Source of the DNA: Metopolophium dirhodum
Taxonomy: Eukaryota > Arthropoda > Insecta > Hemiptera > Aphididae
Direction of reading: 5' to 3'
Length of the DNA: 64,000 nucleotides
Assembly: GCF_019925205.1 (NCBI RefSeq)
Contig: NC_083560.1
Location: 310,001-374,000 of the forward strand
The number at the start of each line of letters is the position of its first letter. Within the stretch, counting starts at the first letter, position 1. The notes under the pieces were generated by a model. That model did not search any database. It saw nothing but the letters and a program-made list of their open reading frames with translations, and was not told where the DNA came from. The position numbers and the translations under genes were made by a program. Of this stretch, positions 11,933 through 24,765 are shown piece by piece.

Positions 11933-14900
11933 GTAATTAAGGATAGATTTTAGATAATACTCATAAAAAATCACAACTATTTGTAAAGACTTTTTTAAAT
12001 TGAATAATTTGGGACATGCAAAAGTACTTTCCCATTATTTTTTAAGTAAGAATTTCGTTGTCTATATAATAAGTTAATTTTTAAAAAATGTAACAATCAA
12101 AATCTATATTAAAGCATTTAACATTTGTTCACTCTAATCAGAATAAGTCGCTGATCTGTTTAGATGGGGTTTTCGCGGCAGTTAAACTACTATTTTGGGT
12201 ATTTGAATTGGAACGTTTGACTGAATATACGATGTCATTTAGACTATGTATTATGTAAGTATGACTTCTTATGTCCTAGAAAACATTCCGTTTTGATAAA
12301 ATTATTATATTATTGGTGATTATAATGTTATAGTAATATTTTAATATGGACATATGTTTCTGGGGTAGGGATTTGGTAATTAAGGGTAAATTTTAGACAA
12401 TACTCATAAAAAATCACATTTATTTGTAAATTATTGTTTAAGTTGAATAATTTGGGACATGCAAAAGTACTGTCCCGTTAACTTTTAGGTAGGAATGAGG
12501 TGTCTATATGCTAAAGTAATTTCTAAAAAATTTAACCTTCAAAATCTATATTGAAGCATTTAACATTTGTTCACTCTAACAGAATAAGTCGCTGTTTAGC
12601 TGGGTTTTTCGCGGCAGTTTAACTACTATTTTGGGTATTTGAATTGGAACGTTTGATTGGTTATACGATGACATTTTCACAATGTATTATGTAAGTATGA
12701 CTTTTTATGTCCTAGAAAACATTCCGTTTTGATACAATTATTATATTATTAGTGATTATAATGAAATAGAAATATTTTAATATGGAAATATGTTTCTGGG
12801 GTAGGGAGTAAGTATTTAAGGGTAAATTTTAGATAATACTCATAAAAAATCACAACTATTTGTAAATTATTTTTGAAGTTGAATAATTAGGGACATGCAA
12901 AAGTACTTTCCCATTATTTTTTAAGTAGGAATTTAGTTGTCTATATAATAAGTTAATTTCTAAAAAATGTAACAATCAAAATCTATATTAAAGCATTTAA
13001 CATTTGTTCACTCTAATCAGAATAAGTCGGTGATCAGTTTAGATGGGTTTTTCGCGGCAGTTTAACTACTATTTTGGGTAATTGAATTGGAACGTTTGAC
13101 TGAATATACGATGTCATTTAGACTATGTATTATGTAAGTGTGACTTTTTATGTCCTAGAAAACATTCCGTTTTGAAAAAATGAAAATATTATTAGGGATT
13201 ATAATGTTATAGTAATATTTTAATATGAAAATATTATTTCCGGGGTAGGGAGTAGGTAATTAAGGATAGATTTTAGATAATACTCATAAAAAATCACAAC
13301 TATTTGTAAAGACTTTTTTAAATTGAATAATTTGGGACATGCAAAAGTACTTTCCCATTATTTTTTAAGTAAGAATTTCGTTGTCTATATAATAAGTTAA
13401 TTTTTAAAAAATGTAACAATCAAAATCTATATTAAAGCATTTAACATTTGTTCACTCTAATCAGAATAAGTCGCTGATCTGTTTAGATGGGGTTTTCGCG
13501 GCAGTTAAACTACTATTTTGGGTATTTGAATTGGAACGTTTGACTGAATATACGATGTCATTTAGACTATGTATTATGTAAGTATGACTTCTTATGTCCT
13601 AGAAAACATTCCGTTTTGATAAAATTATTATATTATTGGTGATTATAATGTTATAGTAATATTTTAATATGGACATATGTTTCTGGGGTAGGGATTTGGT
13701 AATTAAGGGTAAATTTTAGACAATACTCATAAAAAATCACATTTATTTGTAAATTATTGTTTAAGTTGAATAATTTGGGACATGCAAAAGTACTGTCCCG
13801 TTAACTTTTAGGTAGGAATGAGGTGTCTATATGCTAAAGTAATTTCTAAAAAATTTAACCTTCAAAATCTATATTGAAGCATTTAACATTTGTTCACTCT
13901 AACAGAATAAGTCGCTGTTTAGCTGGGTTTTTCGCGGCAGTTTAACTACTATTTTGGGTATTTGAATTGGAACGTTTGATTGGTTATACGATGACATTTT
14001 CACAATGTATTATGTAAGTATGACTTTTTATGTCCTAGAAAACATTCCGTTTTGATACAATTATTATATTATTAGTGATTATAATGAAATAGAAATATTT
14101 TAATATGGAAATATGTTTCTGGGGTAGGGAGTAAGTATTTAAGGGTAAATTTTAGACAATACTCATAAAAAATCACAACTATTTGTAAATTATTTTTGAA
14201 GTTGAATAATTAGGGACATGCAAAAGTACTTTCCCATTATTTTTTAAGTAGGAATTTAGTTGTCTATATAATAAGTTAATTTCTAAAAAATGTAACAATC
14301 AAAATCTATATTAAAGCATTTAACATTTGTTCACTCTAATCAGAATAAGTCGGTGATCAGTTTAGATGGGTTTTTCGCGGCAGTTTAACTACTATTTTGG
14401 GTAATTGAATTGGAACGTTTGACTGAATATACGATGTCATTTAGACTATGTATTATGTAAGTGTGACTTTTTATGTCCTAGAAAACATTCCGTTTTTATA
14501 AAATTATTATATGATTAGTGATTATAATGTTATAGTAATATTTTAATATGGACATATGTTTCTGGGGTAGGGATTTGGTAATTAAGGTTAAATTTTAGAC
14601 AATCCTCATAAAAAATCACAACTATTTGTAAATTATTTTTTAAGTTGAATAATTTGGGACATGCAAAAGTACTGTCCCGTTAACTTTTAGGTAGGAATGA
14701 GGTGTCTATATGCTAAAGGAATTTTTTAGAAAATGTGACAATCAAAATGAATATTAAAGCATTTAACATTTGTTCACTCTAATCAGAATAAGTTTCTGAT
14801 CTGTTTAGATGGGTTTTTCGCGGCAGTTTAACTACTATTTTTGGTATTTTAATTGGAACGTTTGACTGAATATACGATGTCATTTACACTATGTATTATG

Positions 14901-15023
14901 TAAGTATGACTTTTTTATGTCCTAGAAAAACATTCCGTTTTGAAAAAATAAAAATATTATTAGTGTATTTAATGTTATAGTAATATTTTAATATGAAAAT
15001 ATTATTTCCGGGGTAGGGAGTAG
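11933..15023. repeat. Local trimer expansion (E variant, C variant, D), period about 1,323 bp
   Basis: E variants start at 11,933 and 13,256; C variants at 12,376 and 13,699; D monomers at 12,812 and 14,135; an aaaggaatttttt type E closes at 14,578. Spacings are 1,323 bp each. The E variant carries gcagttaaactac, gacttcttatg and attattggtg and ends in the ggatttgg form. The C variants begin with a foreign start (cacatttatttg, attgtttaag) also seen at 15,906 and 26,976, so each is a chimera. Confidence 0.75.
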
Positions 15024-16351
15024 GTAATTAAGGATACATTTTAGACAATACTCATAAAAAATCACAACTATTTGTAATGACTTTTTTAAATTGAATAATA
15101 TGGGACATGCAAAAGTACTGTCCCGTTAACTTTTAGGTAGGAATGAGGTGTCTATACGCTATAGTAAGTTCTAAAAAATGTAACCTTCAAAATCTATATT
15201 GAAGCATTTAACATTTGTTCACTCTAATCAGAATAAGTCGCTGTTTAGATGGGTTTTTCACGGCAGTTTAACTACTATTTTGGGTATTTGAATTGGAACG
15301 TTTGATTGGTTATACGATGTCATTTAGACTATGTATTATGTAAGTATGACTTATTTATGTCCTAGAAAACATTCCGTTTTGAAAAAATGAAAATATTATT
15401 AGGGATTATAATGTTATAGTAATATTTTAATATGAAAATATTATTTCCGGGGTAGGGAGTAGGTAATTAAGGATAGATTTTAGATAATACTCATAAAAAA
15501 TCACAACTATTTGTAAAGACTTTTTTAAATTGAATAATTTGGGACATGCAAAAGTACTTTCCCATTATTTTTTAAGTAAGAATTTCGTTGTCTATATAAT
15601 AAGTTAATTTTTAAAAAATGTAACAATCAAAATCTATATTAAAGCATTTAACATTTGTTCACTCTAATCAGAATAAGTCGCTGATCTGTTTAGATGGGGT
15701 TTTCGCGGCAGTTAAACTACTATTTTGGGTATTTGAATTGGAACGTTTGACTGAATATACGATGTCATTTAGACTATGTATTATGTAAGTATGACTTCTT
15801 ATGTCCTAGAAAACATTCCGTTTTGATAAAATTATTATATTATTGGTGATTATAATGTTATAGTAATATTTTAATATGGACATATGTTTCTGGGGTAGGG
15901 ATTTGGTAATTAAGGGTAAATTTTAGACAATACTCATAAAAAATCACATTTATTTGTAAATTATTGTTTAAGTTGAATAATTTGGGACATGCAAAAGTAC
16001 TGTCCCGTTAACTTTTAGGTAGGAATGAGGTGTCTATATGCTAAAGTAATTTCTAGAAAATGTGACAATCAAAATGAATATTAAAGCATTTAACATTTGT
16101 TCACTCCAATCAGAATTAGTTTCTGATCTGTTTTAAATGGGTTTTTCGCGGGCAGTTTAACTACTGTTTTGGGTATTTGAATTGGAATTTTTGATTGGTT
16201 ATACGATGACATTTACACAATGTATTATGTAAGTATGACTTTCTTATGTCCTAGAAAACATTCCGTTTTAGAATAAATGAAAATATTCATAGGGATTATA
16301 ATGTTATAGTAATATTTAAATATAGAAATATGTTTCTGGGGTAGGGAGTAG
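15024..16351. repeat. F/D chimera, E variant and a G-type monomer
   Basis: Monomer 15,024-15,462 repeats the F/D junction seen at 8,842-9,280, between tttttcacgg (about 15,255) and gatgtcatttag (about 15,320). It is followed by the E variant (15,463-15,905) and a monomer (15,906-16,351) with the cacatttatttg start, caattttt-free ggaatttttgattgg middle and a gaataaatg tail. The end of this block enters the homopolymer-noisy zone. Confidence 0.7.
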
Positions 16352-19300
16352 GTAATTAAGGATACATTTTAGATAATACTCATAAAAAATCACAACTATT
16401 TGTAAAGACTTTTTTTAAATTGAATAATTTGGGACATGCAAAAGTACTTTCCCATTATTTTTTATGTAGGAATTTCGTTGTCTATATAATAAGTTAATTT
16501 CTAAAAAATGTAACAATCAAAATCTATATTAAAGCATTTAACATTTGTTCACTCTAAACAGAATAAGTCGCTGATCTGTTTTAGATGGGGTTTTCGCGGC
16601 AGTTTAAACTACTATTTTGGGTATTTTAATTGGAACGTTTGACTGAATATACGATGTCATTTACACTATGTTTTATGTAGGTATGACTTTTTTATGTCCT
16701 AGAAAATATTCCGTTTTGAAAAAATGAAAATATTATTAGTGATTTTAATGTTTTTCGTAATATTTTAATATGGAAATATATTTCTGGGGTAGGGAGTAGG
16801 TAATTAAGGGTAAATTTTAGACAATACTCATAAAAAATCACAACTATTTGTAAATTATTTTTTAAGTTGAATAATTTGGGACATGCAAAAGTACTGTCCC
16901 GTTAACTTTTAGGTAGGAATGAGGTGTCTCTATGCTAAAGTAATTTCTAGAAAATGTGACAATCAAAATGAATATTAAAGCATTTAACATTTGTTCACTC
17001 CAATCAGAATTAGTTTCTGATCTGTTTAAATGGGTTTTTCGCGGCAGTTTAACTACTGTTTTGGGTATTTGAATTGGAATTTTTGATTGGTTATACGATG
17101 ACATTTACACAATGTATTATGTAAGTATGACTTATTTATGTCCTAGAAAACATTCCGTTTTGAAAAAATGAAAATATTCATAGGGATTATAATGTTATAG
17201 TAATATTTTAATATGGAAATATGTTTCTGGGGTAGGGATTTGGTAATTAAGGGTGAATTTTAGACAATACTCATAAAAAATCACAACTATTTGTAAATTC
17301 TTTTTTTAAGTTGAATAATTTGGGACATTCAAAAGTACTTTCCCATTATTTTTTTATGTAGGAATTTCGTTGTCTATATAATAAGTTAATTTCTAAAAAA
17401 TGTAACAATCAAAATCTATATTAAAGCATTTAACATTTGTTCACTCTAATCAGAATAAGTCGGTGATCAGTTTAGATGGGTTTTTCGCGGCAGTTTAACT
17501 ACTATTTTGGGTATTTGAATTGGAACGTTTGACTGAATATACGATGTCATTTAGACTATGTATTATGTAAGTGTGACTTTTTATGTCCTAGAAAACATTC
17601 CGTTTTTATTAAATTATTATATGATTAGTGATTATAATGTTATAGTAATATTTTAATATGGACATATGTTTCTGGGGTAGGGATTTGGTAATTAAGGTTA
17701 AATTTTAGACAATCCTCATAAAAAATCACAACTATTTGTAAATTATTTTTTTAAGTTGAATAATTTGGGACATGCAAAAGTACTGTCCCGTTAACTTTTA
17801 GGTAGGAATGAGGTGTCTATATGCTAAAGGAATTTTTTAGAAAATGTGACAATCAAAATGAATATTAAAGCATTTAACATTTGTTCACTCTAATCAGAAT
17901 AAGTTTCTGATCTGTTTAGATGGGTTTTTCGCGGCAGTTTAACTACTATTTTTGGTATTTTAATTGGAACGTTTGACTGAATATACGATGTCATTTAAAC
18001 TATGTATTATGTAAGTATGACTTTTTTATGTCCTAGAAAAACATTCCGTTTTGAAAAAATAAAAATATTATTAGTGTATTTAATGTTATAGTAATATTTT
18101 AATATGGAATTATATTTCTGGGGTAGGGAGTAGGTAATTAAGGATACATTTTAGACAATACTCATAAAAAATCACAACTATTTGTAATGACTTTTTTAAA
18201 TTGAATAATATGGGGACATGCAAAAGTACTGTCCCGTTAACTTTTAGGTAGGAATGAGGTGTCTATATGCTAAAGTAATTTCTAGAAAATGTGACAATCA
18301 AAATGAATATTAAAGCATTTAACATTTGTTCACTCCAATCAGAATTAGTTTCTGATCTGTTTTTAAATGGGTTTTTCGCGGCAGTTTAACTACTGTTTTG
18401 GGTATTTGAATTGGAATTTTTGATTGGTTATACGATGACATTTACACAATGTATTATGTAAGTATGACTTTCTTATGTCCTAGAAAACATTCCGTTTTGA
18501 ATAAATGAAAATATTCATAGGTATTATAATGTTATAGTAATATTTAAATATGGAAATATGTTTCTGGGGTAGGGAGTAGGTAATTAAGGATACATTTTAG
18601 ATAATACTCATAAAAAATCACAAACTATTTGTAAAGACTTTTTTAAATTGAATAATTTGGGACATGCAAAAGTACTTTCCCATTATTTTTTATGTAGGAA
18701 TTTCGTTGTCTATATAATAAGTTAATTTCTAAAAAATGTAACAATCAAAATCTATATTAAAAGCATTTAACATTTGTTCAATCTAATCAGGATAAGTCGC
18801 TGATCTGTTTAGATGGGGTTTTCGCGGCAGTTTAACTACTATTTTGGGTATTTGAATTGGAATGTTTGATTGAATATACGATTTCATTTAGACTATGTAA
18901 TATGTAATTATGAGTTTTTTATGTCCTAGAAAACATTCCGTTTTGATAAAATTATTATATAATTAGTGATTATAATTTTATAGTAATATTTTAATATGAA
19001 AATATTATTTCCAGGTTGGGGAGTAGGAAATTTAAGGATACATTTTAGACAAAACTCATAAAAAAATAACAACTATTTGTAATGACTTTTTTAAATTGAA
19101 TAATTAGGGACATGCAAAAGTACTGTCCCGTTAACTTTTAGGTAGGAATGAAGTGTCTATATGCTAAAGTAATTTCTAGAAAATGTGACAATCAAAATGA
19201 ATATTAAAGCATTTAACATTTGTTCACTCTAATCAGAATAAATTGTTGGTCTGTGTAGATGGGTTTTTTACAGCGGTTTAAACTACTATTTTGGGTATTT

Positions 19301-20351
19301 GAATTGGAACGTTTGATTGGTTATACGATGACATTTACACAATGTATTATTAAGTATGACTTTTTATGTCCTAGAAAACATTCCGTTTTTATAAAATTAT
19401 TATATGATTAGTGATTATAATTTTATAGTAATATTTTAATATGAAAATATTATTTCCAGGTTGGGGAGTAGGAAATTAGGATAACATTTTAGACAAAAAC
19501 TCATAAAAAATAACAACTATTTGTAATGACTTTTTTAAATTGAATAATTAGGGACATGCAAAAGTACTGTCCCCCGTTTAACTTTTAGGTAGGAATGAAG
19601 TGTCTATATGCTAAAGTAATTTCTAGAAAATGTGACAATCAAAATGAATATAAAGCATTTAACATTTGTTCACTCCAATCAGAATTAGTTTCTGATCTGT
19701 TTAAATGGGTTTTTCGCGGCAGTTTAACTACTGTTTTGGGTATTTGAATTGGAATTTTTGATTGGTTATACGATGACATTTACACAATGGTATTATGTAA
19801 GTATGACTTTCTTATGTCCTAGAAAACATTCCGTTTTGAATAAATGAAAATATTCATAGGTATTATAATGTTATAGTAATATTTTAAATATGGAAATATG
19901 TTTCTGGGGTAGGGAGTAGGTAATTAAGGATACATTTTAGATAATACTCATAAAAAATCACAACTATTTGTAAAGACTTTTTTAAATTGAATAATTTGGG
20001 ACATGCAAAAGTACTTTCCATTATTTTTTATGTAGGAATTTCGTTGTCTATATAATAAGTTAATTTCTAAAAAATGTAACAATCAAAATCTATATTAAAG
20101 CATTTAACATTTGTTCAATCTAATCAGGATAAGTCGCTGATCTGTTTAGATGGGTTTTTCGCGGCAGTTTAACTACTATTTTGGGTATTTGAATTGGAAC
20201 GTTTGACTGAATATACGATGTCATTTAGACTATGTATTATGTAAGTGTGACTTTTTAACATTCCGTTTTTATAAAATTATTATATGATTAGTGATTATAA
20301 TTTTATAGTAATATTTTAATATGAAAATATTATTTCCAGGTTGGGGAGTAG
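16352..20351. repeat. Irregular monomers with clustered homopolymer indels
   Basis: Monomers start at 16,352, 16,800, 17,243, 17,688, 18,134, 18,580, 19,027, 19,472 and 19,920. Lengths are unusually uneven (448, 443, 445, 446, 446, 447, 445, 448, 432). Single-base run changes absent from sister monomers occur again and again: an extra T in ctgttttagatgg near 16,580, ggggacatg near 18,212, cacaaactattt near 18,621, attaaaagc near 18,758, tgtcccccgttt near 19,570, acaatggtatt near 19,787, and ctttccatt (one C lost) near 20,016. No regular HOR is visible. Either the consensus is poorer here or the patch is not being homogenised. Confidence 0.75.
19920..20351. repeat. 432-bp monomer with an 11-bp deletion and a D/A chimeric tail
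   Basis: At 20,257/20,258 the usual tgtcctagaaa segment is missing, so ctttttaacattcc is read through. Downstream, ccgtttttata (D marker) is followed by attataattttatag and ttccaggttgggg (A markers). The same D-to-A switch is present in the monomers starting at 19,027 and 21,230, with the junction in the shared attagtgattataat phrase. Confidence 0.75.
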
Positions 20352-22561
20352 GAAATTAAGGATACATTTTAGACAAAACTCATAAAAAATAACAACTATT
20401 TGTAATGACTTTTTTAAATTGAATAATTAGGGACATGCAAAAGTACTGTCCCGTTAACTTTTAGGTAGGAATGAAGTGTCTATATGCTAAAGTAATTTCT
20501 AGAAAATGTGACAATCAAAATGAATATTAAAGCATTTAACATTTGTTCACTCTAATCAGAATAAATTGTTGGTCTGTGTAGATGGGTTTTTTACAGCGGT
20601 TAAACTACTATTTTGGGTATTTGAATTGGAACGTTTGATTGGTTATACGATGACATTTACACAATGTATTATTAAGTATGACTTTTTATGTCCTAGAAAA
20701 CATTCCGTTTTGATAAAATTATTATATTATTAGTGATTATAATGTTATAGTTATATTTTAATATGAAAATATTATTTCCGGGGTAGGGAGTAGGTAATTA
20801 AGGATACATTTTAGACAAAACTCATAAAAAATAACAACTATTTGTAATGACTTTTTTAAATTGAATAATTAGGGACATGCAAAAGTACAGTCCCGTTAAC
20901 TTTTAGGTAGGAATGAGGTGTCTATATGCTAAAGTAAGTTCTAAAAAATTTAACCTTCAAAATCTATATTGAAGCATTTAACATTTGTTCACTCTAACAG
21001 AATAAGTCGCTGTTTAGCTGGGTTTTTCGCGGCAGTTTAACTACTATTTTGGGTATTTGAATTGGAACGTTTGATTGGTTATACGATGACATTTTCACAA
21101 TGTATTATGTAAGTATGACTTTTTATGTCCTAGAAAACATTCCGTTTTGATACAATTATTATATTATTAGTGATTATAATGAAATAGAAATATTTTAATA
21201 TGGAAATATGTTTCTGGGGTAGGGAGTAAGTATTTAAGGGTAAATTTTAGACAATACTCATAAAAAATCACAACTATTTGTAAATTATTTTTGAAGTTGA
21301 ATAATTAGGGACATGCAAAAGTACTTTCCCATTATTTTTTAAGTAGGAATTTAGTTGTCTATATAATAAGTTAATTTCTAAAAAATGTAACAATCAAAAT
21401 CTATATTAAAGCATTTAACATTTGTTCACTCTAATCAGAATAAGTCGGTGATCAGTTTAGATGGGTTTTTCGCGGCAGTTTAACTACTATTTTGGGTATT
21501 TGAATTGGAACGTTTGACTGAATATACGATGTCATTTAGACTATGTATTATGTAAGTGTGACTTTTTATGTCCTAGAAAACATTCCGTTTTTATAAAATT
21601 ATTATATGATTAGTGATTATAATTTTATAGTAATATTTTAATATGAAAATATTATTTCCAGGTTGGGGAGTAGGAAATTAAGGATACATTTTAGACAAAA
21701 CTCATAAAAAATAACAACTATTTGTAATGACTTTTTTAAATTGAATAATTAGGGACATGCAAAAGTACTGTCCCGTTAACTTTTAGGTAGGAATGAAGTG
21801 TCTATATGCTAAAGTAATTTCTAGAAAATGTGACAATCAAAATGAATATTAAAGCATTTAACATTTGTTCACTCCAATCAGAATTAGTTTCTGATCTGTT
21901 TAAATGGGTTTTTCGCGGCAGTTTAACTACTGTTTTGGGTATTTGAATTGGAATTTTTGATTGGTTATACGATGACATTTACACAATGTATTATGTAAGT
22001 ATGACTTTCTTATGTCCTAGAAAACATTCCGTTTTGAATAAATGAAAATATTCATAGGTATTATAATGTTATAGTAATATTTAAATATGGAAATATGTTT
22101 CTGGGGTAGGGAGTAGGTAATTAAGGATACATTTTAGATAATACTCATAAAAAATCACAACTATTTGTAAAGACTTTTTTAAATTGAATAATTTGGGACA
22201 TGCAAAAGTACTTTCCCATTATTTTTTATGTAGGAATTTCGTTGTCTATATAATAAGTTAATTTCTAAAAAATGTAACAATCAAAATCTATATTAAAGCA
22301 TTTAACATTTGTTCAATCTAATCAGGATAAGTCGCTAATCTGTTTAGATGGGGTTTTCGCGGCAGTTTAACTACTATTTTGGGTATTTGAATTGGAATGT
22401 TTGATTGAATATACGATTTCATTTAGACTATGTAATATGTAATTATGAGTTTTTTATGTCCTAGAAAACATTCCGTTTTGATAAAATTATTATATAATTA
22501 GTGATTATAATTTTATAGTAATATTTTAATATGAAAATATTATTTCCAGGTTGGGGAGCAG
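20352..22561. repeat. 5-mer segment, 2,210 bp
   Basis: Monomers start at 20,352 (B), 20,794 (C), 21,230 (D/A chimera), 21,674 (B-like start with a gaataaatg tail) and 22,117 (A relative), with lengths 442, 436, 444, 443 and 445. The next B and C (22,562 and 23,004) lie exactly 2,210 bp downstream of the first ones and look nearly identical. Confidence 0.75.
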
Positions 22562-24765
22562 GAAATTAAGGATACATTTTAGACAAAACTCATAAAAAAT
22601 AACAACTATTTGTAATGACTTTTTTAAATTGAATAATTAGGGACATGCAAAAGTACTGTCCCGTTAACTTTTAGGTAGGAATGAAGTGTCTATATGCTAA
22701 AGTAATTTCTAGAAAATGTGACAATCAAAATGAATATTAAAGCATTTAACATTTGTTCACTCTAATCAGAATAAATTGTTGGTCTGTGTAGATGGGTTTT
22801 TTACAGCGGTTAAACTACTATTTTGGGTATTTGAATTGGAACGTTTGATTGGTTATACGATGACATTTACACAATGTATTATTAAGTATGACTTTTTATG
22901 TCCTAGAAAACATTCCGTTTTGATAAAATTATTATATTATTAGTGATTATAATGTTATAGTTATATTTTAATATGAAAATATTATTTCCGGGGTAGGGAG
23001 TAGGTAATTAAGGATACATTTTAGACAAAACTCATAAAAAATAACAACTATTTGTAATGACTTTTTTAAATTGAATAATTAGGGACATGCAAAAGTACAG
23101 TCCCGTTAACTTTTAGGTAGGAATGAGGTGTCTATATGCTAAAGTAAGTTCTAAAAAATTTAACCTTCAAAATCTATATTGAAGCATTTAACATTTGTTC
23201 ACTCTAACAGAATAAGTCGCTGTTTAGCTGGGTTTTTCGCGGCAGTTTAACTACTATTTTGGGTATTTGAATTGGAACGTTTGATTGGTTATACGATGAC
23301 ATTTTCACAATGTATTATGTAAGTATGACTTTTTATGTCCTAGAAAACATTCCGTTTTGATACAATTATTATATTATTAGTGATTATAATGAAATAGAAA
23401 TATTTTAATATGGAAATATGTTTCTGGGGTAGGGAGTAAGTATTTAAGGGTAAATTTTAGACAATACTCATAAAAAATCACAACTATTTGTAAATTATTT
23501 TTGAAGTTGAATAATTAGGGACATGCAAAAGTACTTTCCCATTATTTTTTAAGTAGGAATTTAGTTGTCTATATAATAAGTTAATTTCTAAAAAATGTAA
23601 CAATCAAAATCTATATTAAAGCATTTAACATTTGTTCACTCTAATCAGAATAAGTCGGTGATCAGTTTAGATGGGTTTTTCGCGGCAGTTTAACTACTAT
23701 TTTGGGTATTTGAATTGGAACGTTTGACTGAATATACGATGTCATTTAGACTATGTATTATGTAAGTGTGACTTTTTATGTCCTAGAAAACATTCCGTTT
23801 TTATAAAATTATTATATGATTAGTGATTATAATGTTATAGTAATATTTTAATATGGACATATGTTTCTGGGGTAGGGATTTGGTAATAAAGGTTAAATTT
23901 TAGACAATCTTCATAAAAAATCACAACTATTTGTAAATTATTTTTTAAGTTGAATAATTTGGGACATGCAAAAGTACTGTCCCGTTAACTTTTAGGTAGG
24001 AATGAGGTGTCTATATGCTAAAGGAATTTTTTAGAAAATGTGACAATCAAAATGAATATTAAAGCATTTAACATTTGTTCACTCTAATCAGAATAAGTTT
24101 CTGATCTGTTTAGATGGGTTTTTCGCGGCAGTTTAACTACTATTTTTGGTATTTTAATTGGAACGTTTGACTGAATATACGATGTCATTTACACTATGTA
24201 TTATGTAAGTATGACTTTTTTATGTCCTAGAAAAACATTCCGTTTTGAAAAAATAAAAATATTTTTAGTGTATTTAATGTTATAGTAATATTTTAATATG
24301 GAATTATATTTCTGGGGTAGGGAGTAGGTAATTAAGGATACATTTTAGACAATACTCATAAAAAATCACAACTATTTGTAATGACTTTTTTAAATTGAAT
24401 AATATGGGACATGCAAAAGTACTGTCCCGTTAACTTTTAGGTAGGAATGAGGTGTCTATACGCTATAGTAAGTTCTAAAAAATGTAACCTTCAAAATCTA
24501 TATTGAAGCATTTAACATTTGTTCACTCTAATCAGAATAAGTCGCTGTTTAGATGGGTTTTTCACGGCAGTTTAACTACTATTTTGGGTATTTGAATTGG
24601 AACGTTTGATTGGTTATACGATGACATTTACACAATGTATTATGTAAGTATGACTTTTTATGTCCTAGAAAACATTCCGTTTTGAAAAAATGAAAATATT
24701 ATTAGGGATTATAATGTTATAGTAATATTTTAATATGAAAATATTATTTCCGTGGTAGGGAGTAG
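22117..24765. repeat. 6-mer HOR unit A-like-B-C-D-E-F, 2,649 bp
   Basis: Monomers start at 22,117, 22,562, 23,004, 23,440, 23,883 and 24,328, with lengths 445, 442, 436, 443, 445 and 438. This is the same series as 444-3,092. The first monomer is an A relative (tttatgtagg, cgctaatctg, tail ttccaggttgggg) and overlaps the preceding 5-mer description. Confidence 0.8.

Noticed and set aside
16862..17104. 80-residue minus-strand ORF
   Set aside because: It lies wholly inside one satellite monomer (16,800-17,242) and is not kept in sister monomers, where stops interrupt it. It sits in the homopolymer-noisy zone and resembles no protein I recognise.
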